A DNA stretch of 64,000 nucleotides from Artemisia argyi (lineage: Eukaryota; Streptophyta; Magnoliopsida; Asterales; Asteraceae), in contig CM060708.1 in assembly GCA_030686995.1 (NCBI GenBank), positions 184,900,126 through 184,964,125 of the forward strand, in the 5' to 3' direction. A program made the translations under genes and the position numbers. Shown one piece after another: positions 49,196 to 60,465 of the stretch. The number at the start of each line of letters is the position of its first letter. The first letter of the stretch is position 1. A model generated the notes under the pieces. The model saw only the letters and a list, made by a program, of their open reading frames with translations, did no database searches and was not told the origin of the DNA.

Positions 49196-50089
49196 CGGAT
49201 AAAACCTATATAACGATAACTAGATTTAGACGAATAAAACAATACGTAACAATTATCTATTTTTATACGACGTAACACATCACGTATGCACTTTATCGAT
49301 TACTCATAATTAATAATAAACTTTCGCAATAAAACGAGACTTAAGAACTGAAACGTGCCATATCTTATAGGTTGTGTGTGAAGCCGTTGCCTTGCATCGT
49401 TGAGATTACGTTTGTTCTACTATCCTACTAAGGTGAGTTCATAGACACATTTAACTTATTTTTGTGAGGGGGATACATGCTCAAAAACCGAACACAAGTC
49501 TTTTCCTGATCTTATTATTGCTTAAGTAGCTATTGCCAAAAGTCCCTCGATCATGAACCTTAATCACTTGAAGGGTGAACGTAAATAATTGTGAGTAGAT
49601 CTATTAGGGATTGACAATCCCCATTTGGTTGCTAGAGGAAAGTCACCAAATGCACGTTATTTGAATATAATAGGTTACTGGCAAATAACTATCTTGGGGG
49701 CTATATACTTTACATCATTATTACGGAAAATATTGATGTCTGTTGAATCGTTGAGTGTCATGAGCTTAATGCAATAATGAATGTGATTTCTAACTTGTTT
49801 ATTTGTATCGATATTACAATAAACATCTATCTCTTGTGTTCAAACTCTTAATTATAAACCTATGAATTTCACTCAACTTTTGTTGACTTTTAGCATGTTT
49901 ATCTCAGGTAACTAAATGGAATGGGTGGCAAAGGCACGAAGTGGGCAAATAAAGAAACGTTTATTTCTCTTTAAATAAAACTTGTTGTTGAATAACGAAT
50001 TCTCTTGGAATTATGAATATTTGGTATTTTAAATAAAACTTAAAACGATCACTTGAATCGTTTTCTATAATTGTGACAAAGATCCATGA

Positions 50090-50161
50090 TATAATACCCC
50101 AAAAGTCTTCCGCTGACATTTTAAGTCTTCCGCTGTATTGATCGATTTTGGGGGTGTTATA
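50090..50161 (+). other. LTR-terminal inverted repeat, Tekay-F
   Basis: TATAATACCCCAAAA at 50,090-50,104 pairs with TTTTGGGGGTGTTATA at 50,146-50,161, apart from one bulge and one wobble. Tekay-C has an equivalent hairpin with a different arm sequence. Confidence 0.55.
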
Positions 50162-50164
50162 GAT

Positions 50165-50176
50165 TGGCATCAGAGC
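50165..50176 (+). promoter_or_regulatory. Tekay-F primer binding site
   Basis: TGGCATCAGAGC three bases after the LTR end, identical to Tekay-C. The following leader (GCTACGGTTATAG) is also conserved. Confidence 0.88.
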
Positions 50177-50381
50177 TACGGTTATAGTGAACCAAGTGTT
50201 TTTGGAACATTGGACTATAACTACACTTTAAACGGGACAAAATTTTCATAAAATACCATTCTACGCCCTTCGTGCCTACGCATCCCAGTAATTGGTAAAA
50301 AGTATTATTTACCTTATAGCATTTTAAATTGGTTATAATTATGCTTACATTTACTAATTGGGAAATTTATTACAGTGTCAT

Positions 50382-51432
50382 GTCTTCGAACACCCACCCT
50401 ATCAGCTTGTCCTCAAACTCAGGAACTGAAGATGTTACTTCAGCCTATGCTACCTCACCTATGCCTATGTCTCCTGCTACCGACAGATACATGCAAAGCC
50501 AGCAATTTCTGCCAGCATCTGACACAGAGGCTTCTCCTCTGGCAACATCTTGTCCGATTCGCTGATCTAGGCAAATTAGACAACTTCAGCCGTATGAAGC
50601 AAGTACTACTGTACCAGCACCAGCTCTTGTCATACCACCTGAATCAGTTGTGCCATCACCACCTGCACCACCAGTGATACCACCACTACCAACTATCTTC
50701 TATAGCCAAACTACTACTGTGCCACTAATACCATCACCCATAACATCACCTCCACTAGCATCACCACCTGCACCTTACCGAAGTGTCCCACTATCACCTC
50801 ACCAAAGGACTTACCCAATCCGCCCAACCACTTCAGAATCTTGTGTTCAACGCAGACGTCGAAGGACCCACAAGCGAGTAGATGCTCGTAAATGGTCTTT
50901 CTTGTTGCCCATTATGCGATATTGGAGATCTCAAGAAGGAACACCAACAACAAGGGAACTTGGGGAAAGTTCTTACTCTACCTCCCGAATTCTGCCAGTC
51001 ACTAGGGAACCCATACACCATACCATACCATTATTAGCTGCAAGAATGGTTCGCCACGAAGACCGACTTGATTCCATCGCCAGTATACTCAACAAGATTC
51101 CACGTGAACTTCTAGAAACCTTTGAAGATGATATGAACAGTCTCATAATTGGTCATCTTGCAATAGAAGATAAGGTTGAAAAGTTGGATTCTTTATTTTG
51201 GGAATCAATGGAATTCATAGGAGCACTATGTGGGGCTAACACTTCGACCGAAATAGCATTGGGAACTTTAGACCGAGAAATTGAGAGGATCAACACTGAA
51301 AACCTACGCCTTAGGCAAGCCCTGCTAGAAGCTCGAGAAAGGGAAAGGACTCGAGATCAAACCATGGAAACCATGTCCACTGCCATTCAAGAACTCCAAA
51401 ACCGCCTAGACAAGGCCTTAGGAAAACCATGA
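50382..51432 (+). pseudogene. Tekay-F upstream accessory ORF
   Basis: A 350-codon reading frame before gag, open except for one TGA at 50,563-50,565. It starts MSSNTHPISLSSNS. A Pro-rich middle follows (PPAPPVIPPLPTIFY), then a basic patch (QRRRRRTHKRVDARK), DRLDSIASILNKIPRELLE, and a C-terminal coiled-coil candidate (LDREIERINTENLRLRQAL, RTRDQTMETMSTAIQELQN). It ends about 350 bases before gag. Such an ORF ahead of gag is common in Asteraceae Tekay-like elements, from memory. Its role is unknown, and the coiled coil suggests oligomerisation. Confidence 0.75.
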
Positions 51433-51783
51433 GACCATCACCTTGTTAAGAAAAATCAATGTCCTACAAATAAGAATATCTTGTCGTGTTTTGTAAACAT
51501 TTGCACAAGTATCAATAAGTGTTGTAACACCTTAACATTGATTTATGGAAATTTATTTTATCTTTATTTACGTTGCATTATATCGTAATATATTGGTTCA
51601 TACAGGTCAAACATATTCGTAATGTGTGTCATCCCAACATACGATAATTTACGATTTAAACCTTTTCAATGATCGAATCATTGTAACTACGACCTATATT
51701 TAACTATTCATTACTCGATATGTATTTTCAACGTGATAAGGTTATTATAAATGTTCTAATAATATACCATATTTTATAGCAAT
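51433..51783 (+). other. Spacer between accessory ORF and gag, Tekay-F
   Basis: AT-rich, 351 bases, no ORF. It could hold an internal ribosome entry or splice signal for gag, but I see no clear one. Confidence 0.4.
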
Positions 51784-53556
51784 ATGGCTAGAACTAGGAG
51801 AACAACCACGAACACCGCACCAGCAAACCCCGAAGTTATGACCCCGGCAGCAATCCAGCAAGCAATCGCTGATGGCGTTAATGCTGTTTTAGCTGGACAA
51901 GCCCGTAATAGAGATGGAAATGCACCTGCACCCCGCTACTGCACATACAAAGACTTCATAGCATGTCAACCAACGTATTTCAAGGGAACTGAAGGAGTGT
52001 CGGAATTAGCTCAATGGTTTGAAAGAAGTGAAACTGTTTTCCAAAGAAGTGGATGCTCGGAAAACAACAAGGTAAGCTTCACAACGGGAACTCTAATGCA
52101 AGACGCTCTATCCTGGTGGAACTCTACCGTTCAAACACTAGGAACAGAAGCAGCACATCAGCTTACTTGGATTGAATTCAAGACTGAAATACTAAAGAAG
52201 TATTGTCCCCGTTCCGAACTACGAAAACTCGAGGATGAGTTCAATGCCTTAATAGTGAAAGGAATTGATTTGAGAAGTTACAACCGGAGATTCCAAGAAC
52301 TTAGGATACTATGCCCTACCATGGTACCCGATCATGAGAAGACATTAGAGAAATATGTCGAAGGACTCCCTAGGAGTATTGAAGGAAATGTCACCTCAGC
52401 AAACCCGCCAACCTTGGAAGCAGCAATGGAACTTGCTCAGAAACTTCTAGATCGAGAAGTGAAATGCAATGAACTTAAAAGGAAATTGGACGATAAAAGA
52501 ACCACCCACCATCACAACAACAACCAACAAAACTACAACAGTCATCATCGCAACAACAACCAACGCAACAATAATCGAAACCACCAACCATATCACAACA
52601 CTCGAAGCACTCAACAGCAGAATCAAAGACAAGAAAAACCCCGAGTCTACACCGCCACAGAAGGTGTAGGGTACAACGGGCAGAAACCCCTATGCCAGCG
52701 ATGCAAACTTCATCACGAGGGTCGTTGTACCATCCGATGTGACAAATGTCATAAGATCGGTCATCAAACCAGAAACTGTAGGATTCCGGCTACAGGAAGC
52801 AACACACAGGTTGTATCACCCACTTGTTATGGATGCGGAGAAGTAGGACACATCCGGAGGAACTGCTCAAAAGGAAATGAACCAATCAACACTCCAGCTA
52901 GAGTATACCTACTCGGAGATGGAAACGGACCCGATGTAGTCACCGGTACGTTTCTACTAAACCATCATAATGCTAGAGTAATGTTTGATTCGGGCGCCGA
53001 TAAGAGTTTTATATCAGATACGTTTGCCCCTTTACTTAATGTTACCCCCTCTAAGCTAAACACCACCTACGAAGTCGAAATGGCTGACAGGAATTTAATA
53101 GATACAAATACTATCATGAAAGATTGCACCCTAACCTTATCCGAAAAACCTTTTGCCATTGATCTTATGCCGGTTCAACTTGGTAGTTTCGACGCTATCG
53201 TCGGCATGGATTGGCTATCCCACCATCGTGCTAGGATTCACTGTGACGAAAAGGCCGTCCATATACCACTCAAGGATGAAACACTCATTGTCCAGGGCGA
53301 CAAAAGAAAAACTCGATATGGAATTATCTCATGTATGCGAGTAATAAAATACATGAATGAAGGATGTCAAGTATACATGGCCCAAGTTACAGAAAATAAG
53401 ACATCTGAAAAGCAGCTCGATGACGTTCCTATCGTTAGGGATTTTCCTGAAGTATTCCCTGAAGAATTACCTGGCATTCCACCCGTACGTCAAGTAGAAT
53501 TTCAGATTGAACTAGTGCCTGGAGCGGCACCAGGGCTAAAGCACCTTATAGGCTAG
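51784..53556 (+). pseudogene. Tekay-F gag and protease
   Basis: A 590-codon open stretch. Gag domain about residues 50-230 (YKDFIACQPTYFKGTEGV, ALSWWNSTVQTLGTE, YCPRSELRKLEDEFNAL, LEKYVEGLPRSIEGN). An Asn/His-rich linker follows, then zinc knuckles CDKCHKIGHQTRNC (about 319-332) and CYGCGEVGHIRRNC (about 348-361). Protease active site ARVMFDSGADKSFIS is near residue 400, with GMDWLSHHRARIHC after it. At the end DFPEVFPEELPGIPP begins the RT. A one-base loss near 53,533 shifts the frame, and RT continues in another frame. Start is the first Met, preceded by an AT-rich spacer. Confidence 0.9.
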
Positions 53557-55208
53557 CACCAACTGAAATGGAAGAGTTGATAGAACAACTAAAAGAATTA
53601 TTGGACAAAGGATTTATTCAACCAAGCTCATCACCTTGGGGAGCTCCAATTTTATTTGTTAAGAAGAAGGATGGATCCTTTCGAATGTGCATCGATTACC
53701 GGGAGTTGAATAAACTTACGGTAAAGAATCGATACCCATTGCCTCGAATTGATGATCTGTTTGATCAATTGCAAAGATCGAGTGTGTACTTAAAAATTGA
53801 TCTGAGATCAGGATATCATCAGCTAAGAGTTTGAGAAGAGGATATTCCGAAAACTGCATTCAGAACGCGCTATGGTCACTACGAATTTCAAGTAATGCTG
53901 TTCGGTCTAACCAATGCACCAGCAGTTTTCATGGATTTAATGAATCGAGTATGCAAACCTTACTTGGATAAGTTTGTAATAGTATTCATCGACGATATTC
54001 TGATCTACTCTCGCAACGAAGAAGAACACGCAGAACATTTACGAATCATCCTAGAACTGCTCAAGAAAGAAGAATTGTACGCTAAGTTCTCTAAATGCGA
54101 CTTTTGGATTCGCACCGTACAGTTTTTAGGACACATCATCGATATTCAAGGCATTCACGTAGACCCTGCAAAGATAGAGGCTGTTAAAGGTTGGTCATCT
54201 CCTACAAACCCCACGGAGATACGTCAATTTTTAGGTCTCGCAGGTTACTACCGAAGATTTATAGAAGGATTCTCCAAGATTGCAAAACCTTTGACTAAGC
54301 TAACCCAAAAGAATGAGAAGTACATCTGGGAAGAAAAGGAAGAAGCAGCCTTCCAGTTGTTAAAACAAAAGCTTTGTGAAGCCCCAATATTAGCCCTCCC
54401 AGAAGGAAATGAGGACTTTATAGTGTATTGCGACGCATCTTATCATGGACTAGGAGCAGTTTTGATGCAAAGAAGCAAAGTGATAGCTTATGCATCCTGG
54501 AAACTGAAGAAACATGAGGAAAACTACACGACTCATGACTTGGAATTAGGAGCGATAGTGTTTGCACTCAAGTTATGGAGACACTACTTATATGGCACCA
54601 AATGTACCGTGTACACCGACCACAAGAGTCTTCAACATATTTTGGATCAGAAGGATTTGAATATGAGGCAACGTTGCTGGCTAGAGTTGCTCAGCAATTA
54701 TGATTGTGAGATCCGTTACCACCTAGGAAAGGCTAATGTAGTAGCAGATGCATTAAGCCGAAAGGAACGATTGAAACCCCTTCGAGTTAGATCACTAGGG
54801 ATGACTATCCACTCACCCCTTCCATCCCAAATCCTTACCGCGCAGAACGAAGCACTTAAAAAAGAAAACCGACCCAAGGAAAAGATTTACGGTATGCCCG
54901 AGAATAAGAATGGTTTCGTGAAGAAATCCGATGGAACACTGTGTTTCAAGGACAGAAGTTGGATCCCTATGATTGGAGGTATTCGTGAGCTCATCATGTA
55001 CGAGTCCCACAAGTCAAAATACTCCATTCATCCAGGTTCCGACAAGATGTATCAGGATTTAAAGAGACTATATTGGTGGCCAAACATGAAAGCTGACATC
55101 GCAGAATATGTCGGTAAATGTTTGACATGTTCAAGAGTAAAGGCAGAACATCAGAAACCTTCAGGCTTACTTGTACAACCAGAACTTCCTATGTGGAAAT
55201 GGGAATGA
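53557..55208 (+). pseudogene. Tekay-F reverse transcriptase, RNase H, integrase zinc domain
   Basis: One frame broken by a TGA at 53,832 and ended by a TGA at 55,206; both positions are usually Arg. [60 protein letters not shown] and the catalytic box in [13 protein letters not shown]. RNase [55 protein letters not shown]. The integrase zinc-binding domain follows: [10 protein letters not shown], then [14 protein letters not shown]. This order is that of Ty3-gypsy chromoviruses. The reading continues directly into the integrase core. Confidence 0.92.
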
Positions 55209-55450
55209 ATCACTATGGACTTCATCACCAAACTCCCAAGAACCTCATCCGGATATGACACAATATGGGTTATTGTGGATCGTCTCACAAAATCCGCTCA
55301 TTTTCTACCCATTAAAGAAACCGATGAGATGAATACACTAGCTCAACTGTATGTGAAGGAAATTGTCACTCGACATGGAGTACCAATTTCGATTATCTCG
55401 GATAGAGATAGTCCTTTCACCTCTCACTTTTGGAAATCGTTGCAGAAAGC
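55209..55450 (+). pseudogene. Tekay-F integrase core, cut by Athila-D
   Basis: The integrase core opens with [19 protein letters not shown] (first Asp) and [12 protein letters not shown]. The second Asp is in [17 protein letters not shown]. The frame stops being integrase at 55,450, where the Athila-D LTR begins (TGATGAGG). The Glu of the triad, the chromodomain if any, and the 3' LTR must lie beyond the window. Confidence 0.9.
55446..55450. repeat. Presumed target duplication of Athila-D, AAAGC
   Basis: Five bases before the Athila-D LTR. The partner copy lies beyond position 64,000. Confidence 0.4.
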
Positions 55451-55656
55451 TGATGAGGCGAAAAATGATCCGTTTTTAGGGGGTCATTTAAGCCCGAAAT
55501 TGAATTTATTTGATCAAATATTGCCCTAAATCGTTCCTTTTGTGATTTTAGGTACTTTGGGAGTGAAATCTGGAAAAGGAAGCAATTCGGACGTTTTTGG
55601 AGCATAAAAGTGAAGAAAACGCCAAAGTCTTAATTTTCCATGCTGGGAACAGTAGG

Positions 55657-55874
55657 TGACGGCGTCAAGAGTAATTCCCTGACGGCGTCAAGAGCAATTT
55701 TCCATGACGACCCAGTACAGATTTGACGGCGTCACGAAGTAGCGCGTCAAGAGTTAAAGTCATGACGGCCTGGAAATGATTATCACATCACGGCGTAAAA
55801 TGTAGATCAAGGCAGTCCGAGAAGAGTTTTGGCGGCGAGGTGACGGCGTCACAAGTTTAGTCTTGACGCCGTCA
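55657..55874 (+). promoter_or_regulatory. Array of TGACGNCGTCA palindromes in U3
   Basis: Five intact TGACGGCGTCA or TGACGCCGTCA copies in about 220 bases, often followed by AGAG, plus two or three degenerate ones. The last ends 13 bases before the TATA box. TGACG is the core of plant TGA-type bZIP sites, so each palindrome could hold a dimer (inference). Confidence 0.7.
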
Positions 55875-55886
55875 GACCCCTTTTCC

Positions 55887-55894
55887 TATATATA
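55887..55894 (+). promoter_or_regulatory. TATA box, Athila-D LTR
   Basis: TATATATA preceded by CC and followed by a short leader. It is conserved in the 3' LTR near 63,472. It is likely the core promoter of the element. Confidence 0.65.
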
Positions 55895-56860
55895 GTTTTC
55901 TAATTTTCACATTAAAAAGAGAGAAGTTTTGGAGAAACCCTAAGTACGAACTTGGTGCGAATTTTACAGGTTTTTCAAGGGTTCCAAGCCCTTGATACCT
56001 TACATGTGTAATTGAGATAAGTGTTCTTTTAATTCAATCAATATGTCTATGTGTCGGTTGTCTATATCTTGTTCTTGTCTTAATTCCATCATGCTAGGCT
56101 AGATCTATCTTGTGTTTGCTTGGATCTAATGAAACCTAGATGTTAATTATGTGTTGATTACATGTTTATACTTGTTTTGGATGAATGATTTATATGTTAG
56201 GCTTAAGAAAACTGGCAGATCTCCAATTGGTAACATGCTTGAACGTCTTAAGAAACATGAATCGACGCGCACTAGGTCTTTATTGGTTGTATTTAATGCA
56301 TGAGCCACTGTTTACAATCCCTATAGTTGTGCTGGGCATGGTATAAGAGAAGATAAGAGCTCATAGAATTGGGGAGTTAAGTGTGCCACCCCATGAATGG
56401 TATTAAGGAATACGATCCGTCATCCATGCAATTATAACAAGTAATTAACATGTAAAAGATGTCTAGGGAGTAGTGAAATCTAAGTAAACACATTTTTTCC
56501 ACTTATTGCTCACAACTTTAGTATAATTTAATTAATTTTCATTTCTAGTATTTTATTTTGATTGCATCTTTAGTATTGGGTTAGTTGACTAGCAACTAAT
56601 TCCGCCCAAATCCTTCAAACCCGAGATTTTTAATTGCTTTCTAAAAAAATATAAAATACAAAAATAATCAACCCTCACCTTTAGAACTAGTATTTAGGTT
56701 TTCTAATCCTAGCGACACTATTCGTAAGCTGAACGATCAATCCCCCGGTACTTGTCACTATACTATACTACAACGATCAGGTACACTGCCTGGTGGGGGT
56801 TGTAAGCTTCTCAAGATCCCTTGAGAGGTAAAGCCTGGTGCAATTCCCACGCGTCAAGTT

Positions 56861-56880
56861 TTTGGCGCCGCAGCCCGGGG
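56861..56880 (+). promoter_or_regulatory. Athila-D primer binding site
   Basis: TTTGGCGCCGCAGCCCGGGG a few bases after the LTR end, the tRNA-Asp type site seen in Athila-A with small changes. Confidence 0.88.
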
Positions 56881-57026
56881 AATAGTTATTGTCTAGGTTA
56901 GAATTTCTTTTTATTAGGTCTACTTGCTAGATTCCTTTCTAGTGAGATTTTATTTTTATTTTTAGGTTTTCTTTAGTCTATCTATTTCTTTGTGTCTTTG
57001 TTCGTAACTTTTCACCACCCGACATC

Positions 57027-58475
57027 ATGGACAACGGGAACATCTTTGAACCTGTCATCCCACCACAACAAAACCCACCATTAGAACCCCTTAGGCCCCG
57101 AACCTTAGGAGAGTATTCCCGACCTAGCCACCAAGGCTACCGAAACACCATTGAGCTCACCGGAGCCAATGTGACCCCCTTGCGATCCGACACCATCCGG
57201 TTGGTGCAAAGCGGATGTGCATTCCATGGACTTTGTTCCGAAGATCCAAACCAACATCTTAAGGACTTCCTCAAAATCGTAGATTCCATAGACCTAGATG
57301 TTGCAACTAGAGAGACAACCCGATTACGCCTATTCCAATTCTCTCTACGGGATCAAGTTAGTCAATGGCTTGAGCGTTTACCCGCGGGATCCATCACCAC
57401 ATGGGATGATCTCACCACTCGTTTCCTTGCTCAATTTTTCCCACCGGGGAGAACTACTAAGCTTAGAAATGACATCTTGATGTTCCAACAACGTCAAAAT
57501 GAATCCTTTTATGAAGCATTGACTCGATATAAAGACCTGCTCCGAAAAGTCCCTCATCATGGCATCAAACCATGGCTCTAGATCCAAATCTTTTACGATA
57601 AAGTTGACTATCAAACAAGGAGAGCCATTGATTACGTAGCCAAGGGCAGGCTAAATAGACTTAGCATTGACGAGTGCTGGAAAGTTCTTGAGGGGTTGGC
57701 ACAATACGAAGAAGAAGGATGGGAGGACCCGATGTTCCCAAGCAAGGGAAAACTTGACTACGCATATGCCACCCATGAACAGTTGTTAGGAAGCATCGAG
57801 AAGCAGGTAAAAGAATTAATGAATATTGAGAAGCCTGCTGCTGAACCCATGTGGAATCCTAATTTACGTAGGAATACGGTTATCGACCACAATTTTCCTG
57901 AACGTTCACGACAAGAGGAATTCGAAGGGATAATGGTAACCTTCATGGATAATCAGGAAAAACAAATCCAGCACCTGGAAGCACGCATGGAAAGAACTTA
58001 CAAAGATTTTATGAATTCAGCAGACCAATTCATATCAAGGGTCAAAGAAAAGATCAAAGAAAATTCCGTACCTAAAAAAATTGAAAAAGTCTTCGAGGTT
58101 TCAACCCCTTTGGTCTTTGACCAAGATGATAGCGGGTAATTTTCCCCAAGTGCTTCACCATTGGCTACCCCCCGTTCTCATGAGCATCCCTATGCAGAGA
58201 AGAGTTCACAATTCCATAACATTTTCGTTGGATGCTTGCGAACCACATTCCCGAACTTATCCAAGAGACGTTCTTTTGGTTTTAAACCCGGTGTAAAGAG
58301 GTTGTACCTCAAAAACACCACTGATTTGAAACCCTCTATGGAACAACATCTCTTTTTACACACCAGTGACCCGTGCACAGGTTACAACTTAGCCAAAACA
58401 TCACCCAACCCCTTCTACAACCTTAACTCTTTCTGTGATAGTAATGAGACGTTCGACCCTGGCGGACCTCGTTAA
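57027..58475 (+). pseudogene. Athila-D gag, two stops
   Basis: One frame of about 480 codons interrupted by TAG at 57,579 and TAA at 58,137. Starts MDNGNIFEP. The gag domain has LVQSGCAFHGLCSEDPNQHL, QWLERLPAGSITTWDDL, RFLAQFFPPGRTTKLRND and ESFYEALTRYKDLLRKVP, very close in pattern to Athila-A gag. After the first stop comes a charged, partly helical segment (QEKQIQHLEARMERTYKDF). After the second, a basic segment ends in ETFDPGGPR. No zinc knuckle and no protease are present, so gag passes directly into noncoding sequence where pol should be. Confidence 0.82.
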
Positions 58476-59172
58476 CGGAATAGCTACTCATGAGTTTAAC
58501 TAATGTTTAGCTATTCACACAAAGTGTATGGACTAAACATGGAATTACTCCATTTCTCACCTCACACGGGCATCTGATGGCGTCAGACATAACTCTTGAT
58601 GCCGTCAGCTCGATGGATCAGCAATATTAACCCAAAACTAATCACTTTCAACCCATACCCCACAAATCTCACCCAAAGTGCTGCTGCTACTCCGATTCTC
58701 CACCCTTCAATTCGACGTCTTCTGCATCCAATCTTCACTTGGTAAGTGATTTTTCTTCATTCTTTTTCGATCAATTGTCCTTAGGATCCATCAATTTGGA
58801 AAACCCCTTTCGCCCGAAACCCCATTCTTGACCCATTATTAACAAATCGTAATGCCATCCATTTGGTGATTTGTAAACATGGGGTTACCTGTTGATTATG
58901 TTATCCCACTGGAACCATGCATTAGTTTAGGGAAAGCCACTCATGCCACGGATTCTTTGACCCCCCACCCATGTTTTCTGATTAAAGGAGCGTTTGGGTA
59001 GTGGGTTAAGAGTTTGAAAATTGATTTTTCCCTCGCATTTGCATGATTCAGATTCTGATCAGTCTGACGGTGTCAGGACTACTCCTGACGGCGTCAGATG
59101 TGTCTGACAGCATGAAAATCATTAGAATTCTCGTTCTAATCGTTTCCGTTCACTCTACCTTTTTCTAGGAAA
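58476..59172 (+). promoter_or_regulatory. Upstream region of the ATHILA ORF with possible intron
   Basis: Noncoding. Degenerate TGACG-palindromes lie at 58,574-58,610 and 59,064-59,098. A pyrimidine-rich, gene-like 5' UTR is followed by a strong donor GGTAAGTG (intron from 58,742), and CCTTTTTCTAG ends at 59,168, four bases before the ATG. The 427-base interval has the T-rich composition of plant introns. It suggests the ORF is made from its own spliced mRNA (inference). Confidence 0.5.
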
Positions 59173-60465
59173 ATGAGAAAAAGATCTCGTCAACATTGGG
59201 GCAGTTCCTCTAGGTCCCAAAGAGTCAACTATGGAGAATTGGTCCATGGTTGGAGCGAGTTTGACACTGTTGGCGCTACCACCAAGTGTGCGGAACTTTG
59301 TAACCACCATATTGATGCTGGGGCTGTGGTTGATTGGGAGTTTCTTAGGGCCCAAGGGTTGGAGGCTGCGTTTTTGGAAAGGATCCACACTGATGGGTTT
59401 GCGGGTCCTCAGTGGGAGAGGTTGTTTAGGATGAGGGAGACGGTGTATAGTGAGTTGGTGAGGGAGTTCTTTGCAACCTTCTGTTTTGATCAGGCTGAGG
59501 CTAGGACGGATGTGGGGGGCACCACTATCTATTTTAGGTTAGGAGGGGAAGTGAGGTCGTGTTCGGTTACTGAGTTTGGTTGGAGGATTGGGTTGTATAC
59601 TAGGGAGGAGGTTGATGGGACTTTTATGCAGAGGTTGTTACATGGGGAGACTCAAAGGAGTGAGATGAGGTGTATCACTTTTTGGCCGACCATTAGGGAC
59701 GGGGTTTACACCTCGACTACTGGGGCAGCATCCATCAGGGACCCCATAGTTAGGTTGGTCCACAGGTGCATCACATACAGCCTGTCAGGACGTCATGGCA
59801 CCACTCACCGTGTCACTGCTTCATATCTTTTCTACTTGTACACCATCTTTTCAGCAGATGTCTACTGCAACATCCCATTTTGGGTGCCTAGTTATTTGAG
59901 GACCCGTGTGGGTGAGAGGGATATCGACAAGGTGTATGGGGGGATGTTCGTGACCCGGTTGGCTCGTTCCTATGATCTTCTTACTCCTCCGATCATGGGG
60001 TACTTGAGCGACAGTGGGGCATGTAGGGTAGTGAGGGCTAAATCCCTCAGGCAGATGAGCATTGTGATGCTAGAGAGGAATGGGACCTATAACTGGTATG
60101 AGGCAGGGGGGCCTGATGATGAGGAGGATGCTGATGATGAGGTAGGACCCCAGCAGCATCCGTTCCAGGGTTATGAGGAGGGGACAGCTGACTACTACCG
60201 ACACATGGGTCGGGGAGACTGGCAGGCACACCAGGGTGCCTGGATGGGTCAGATGGACGCATGGTGGGCCATCACTGACCAGCGCTTTGACTGGATGTAT
60301 GATCACACCATCCGTCAGATGCAGCACCTCTCCACCCGAGATCAGCTTGAGCCTCACTTGCAGATTGCCCCATTCCCCGGCCGTGAGACTGACTACCCTC
60401 CCTACGGGTACACCGGACACCTCCCTCCTGGCTATGACTACCGCTTTGGTCCTCCTCCCCAGTGA
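59173..60465 (+). CDS. ATHILA accessory ORF (intact)
   Basis: An uninterrupted 430-codon ORF of the ATHILA family, found in Athila elements outside gag-pol. Recognised by FRMRETVYSELVREFFATF, FRLGGEVRSCSVTEFGWRIG, FWPTIRDGVYTS, IVRLVHRCITYSLSGR, LFYLYTIFSADVYCNIPFW and GGMFVTRLARSYDLL, a pattern I know from such ORFs in many dicots. The first 290 residues look globular. An acidic stretch follows (DDEEDADDEVG), then a Gln/Trp/His-rich, Pro/Tyr-rich tail. No signal peptide or membrane span. Function unknown. It is much more G-rich than its surroundings and open, while gag and the neighbouring pols are broken. It could have been under recent selection, or simply be lucky. Confidence 0.85.
   Translation: MRKRSRQHWGSSSRSQRVNYGELVHGWSEFDTVGATTKCAELCNHHIDAGAVVDWEFLRAQGLEAAFLERIHTDGFAGPQWERLFRMRETVYSELVREFFATFCFDQAEARTDVGGTTIYFRLGGEVRSCSVTEFGWRIGLYTREEVDGTFMQRLLHGETQRSEMRCITFWPTIRDGVYTSTTGAASIRDPIVRLVHRCITYSLSGRHGTTHRVTASYLFYLYTIFSADVYCNIPFWVPSYLRTRVGERDIDKVYGGMFVTRLARSYDLLTPPIMGYLSDSGACRVVRAKSLRQMSIVMLERNGTYNWYEAGGPDDEEDADDEVGPQQHPFQGYEEGTADYYRHMGRGDWQAHQGAWMGQMDAWWAITDQRFDWMYDHTIRQMQHLSTRDQLEPHLQIAPFPGRETDYPPYGYTGHLPPGYDYRFGPPPQ

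Larger units (their letters stand above)
46788..50161 (+). mobile_element. Tekay-F 5' LTR
   Basis: LTR ending GGGTGTTATA immediately before the PBS. The left border is unclear: Athila-A abuts it and may have inserted within it. It shows the same general order as the Tekay-C LTR (TA microsatellites at 49,025-49,064 and 49,115-49,192, then a terminal inverted repeat). An AATAAGC-rich part (48,425-48,690) precedes loose GGACTAAA phrases (48,722-48,975). No gene is supported. ORFs at 47,056-47,503 and 48,679-48,933 are rejected. Confidence 0.7.
55451..56856 (+). mobile_element. Athila-D 5' LTR
   Basis: A 1,406-base LTR from TGATGAGG to GCGTCA. Palindromes of the form TGACGNCGTCA occur at 55,657, 55,680, 55,724, 55,841 and 55,864, with decayed copies between. 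A TATATATA box follows at 55,887-55,894. Confidence 0.88.

Noticed and set aside
59173..60465. Possible host gene (intact 430-codon ORF with a 5' UTR intron)
   Set aside because: Motifs match the ATHILA ORF of retrotransposons and it lies between the LTRs of Athila-D, so it belongs to the element.
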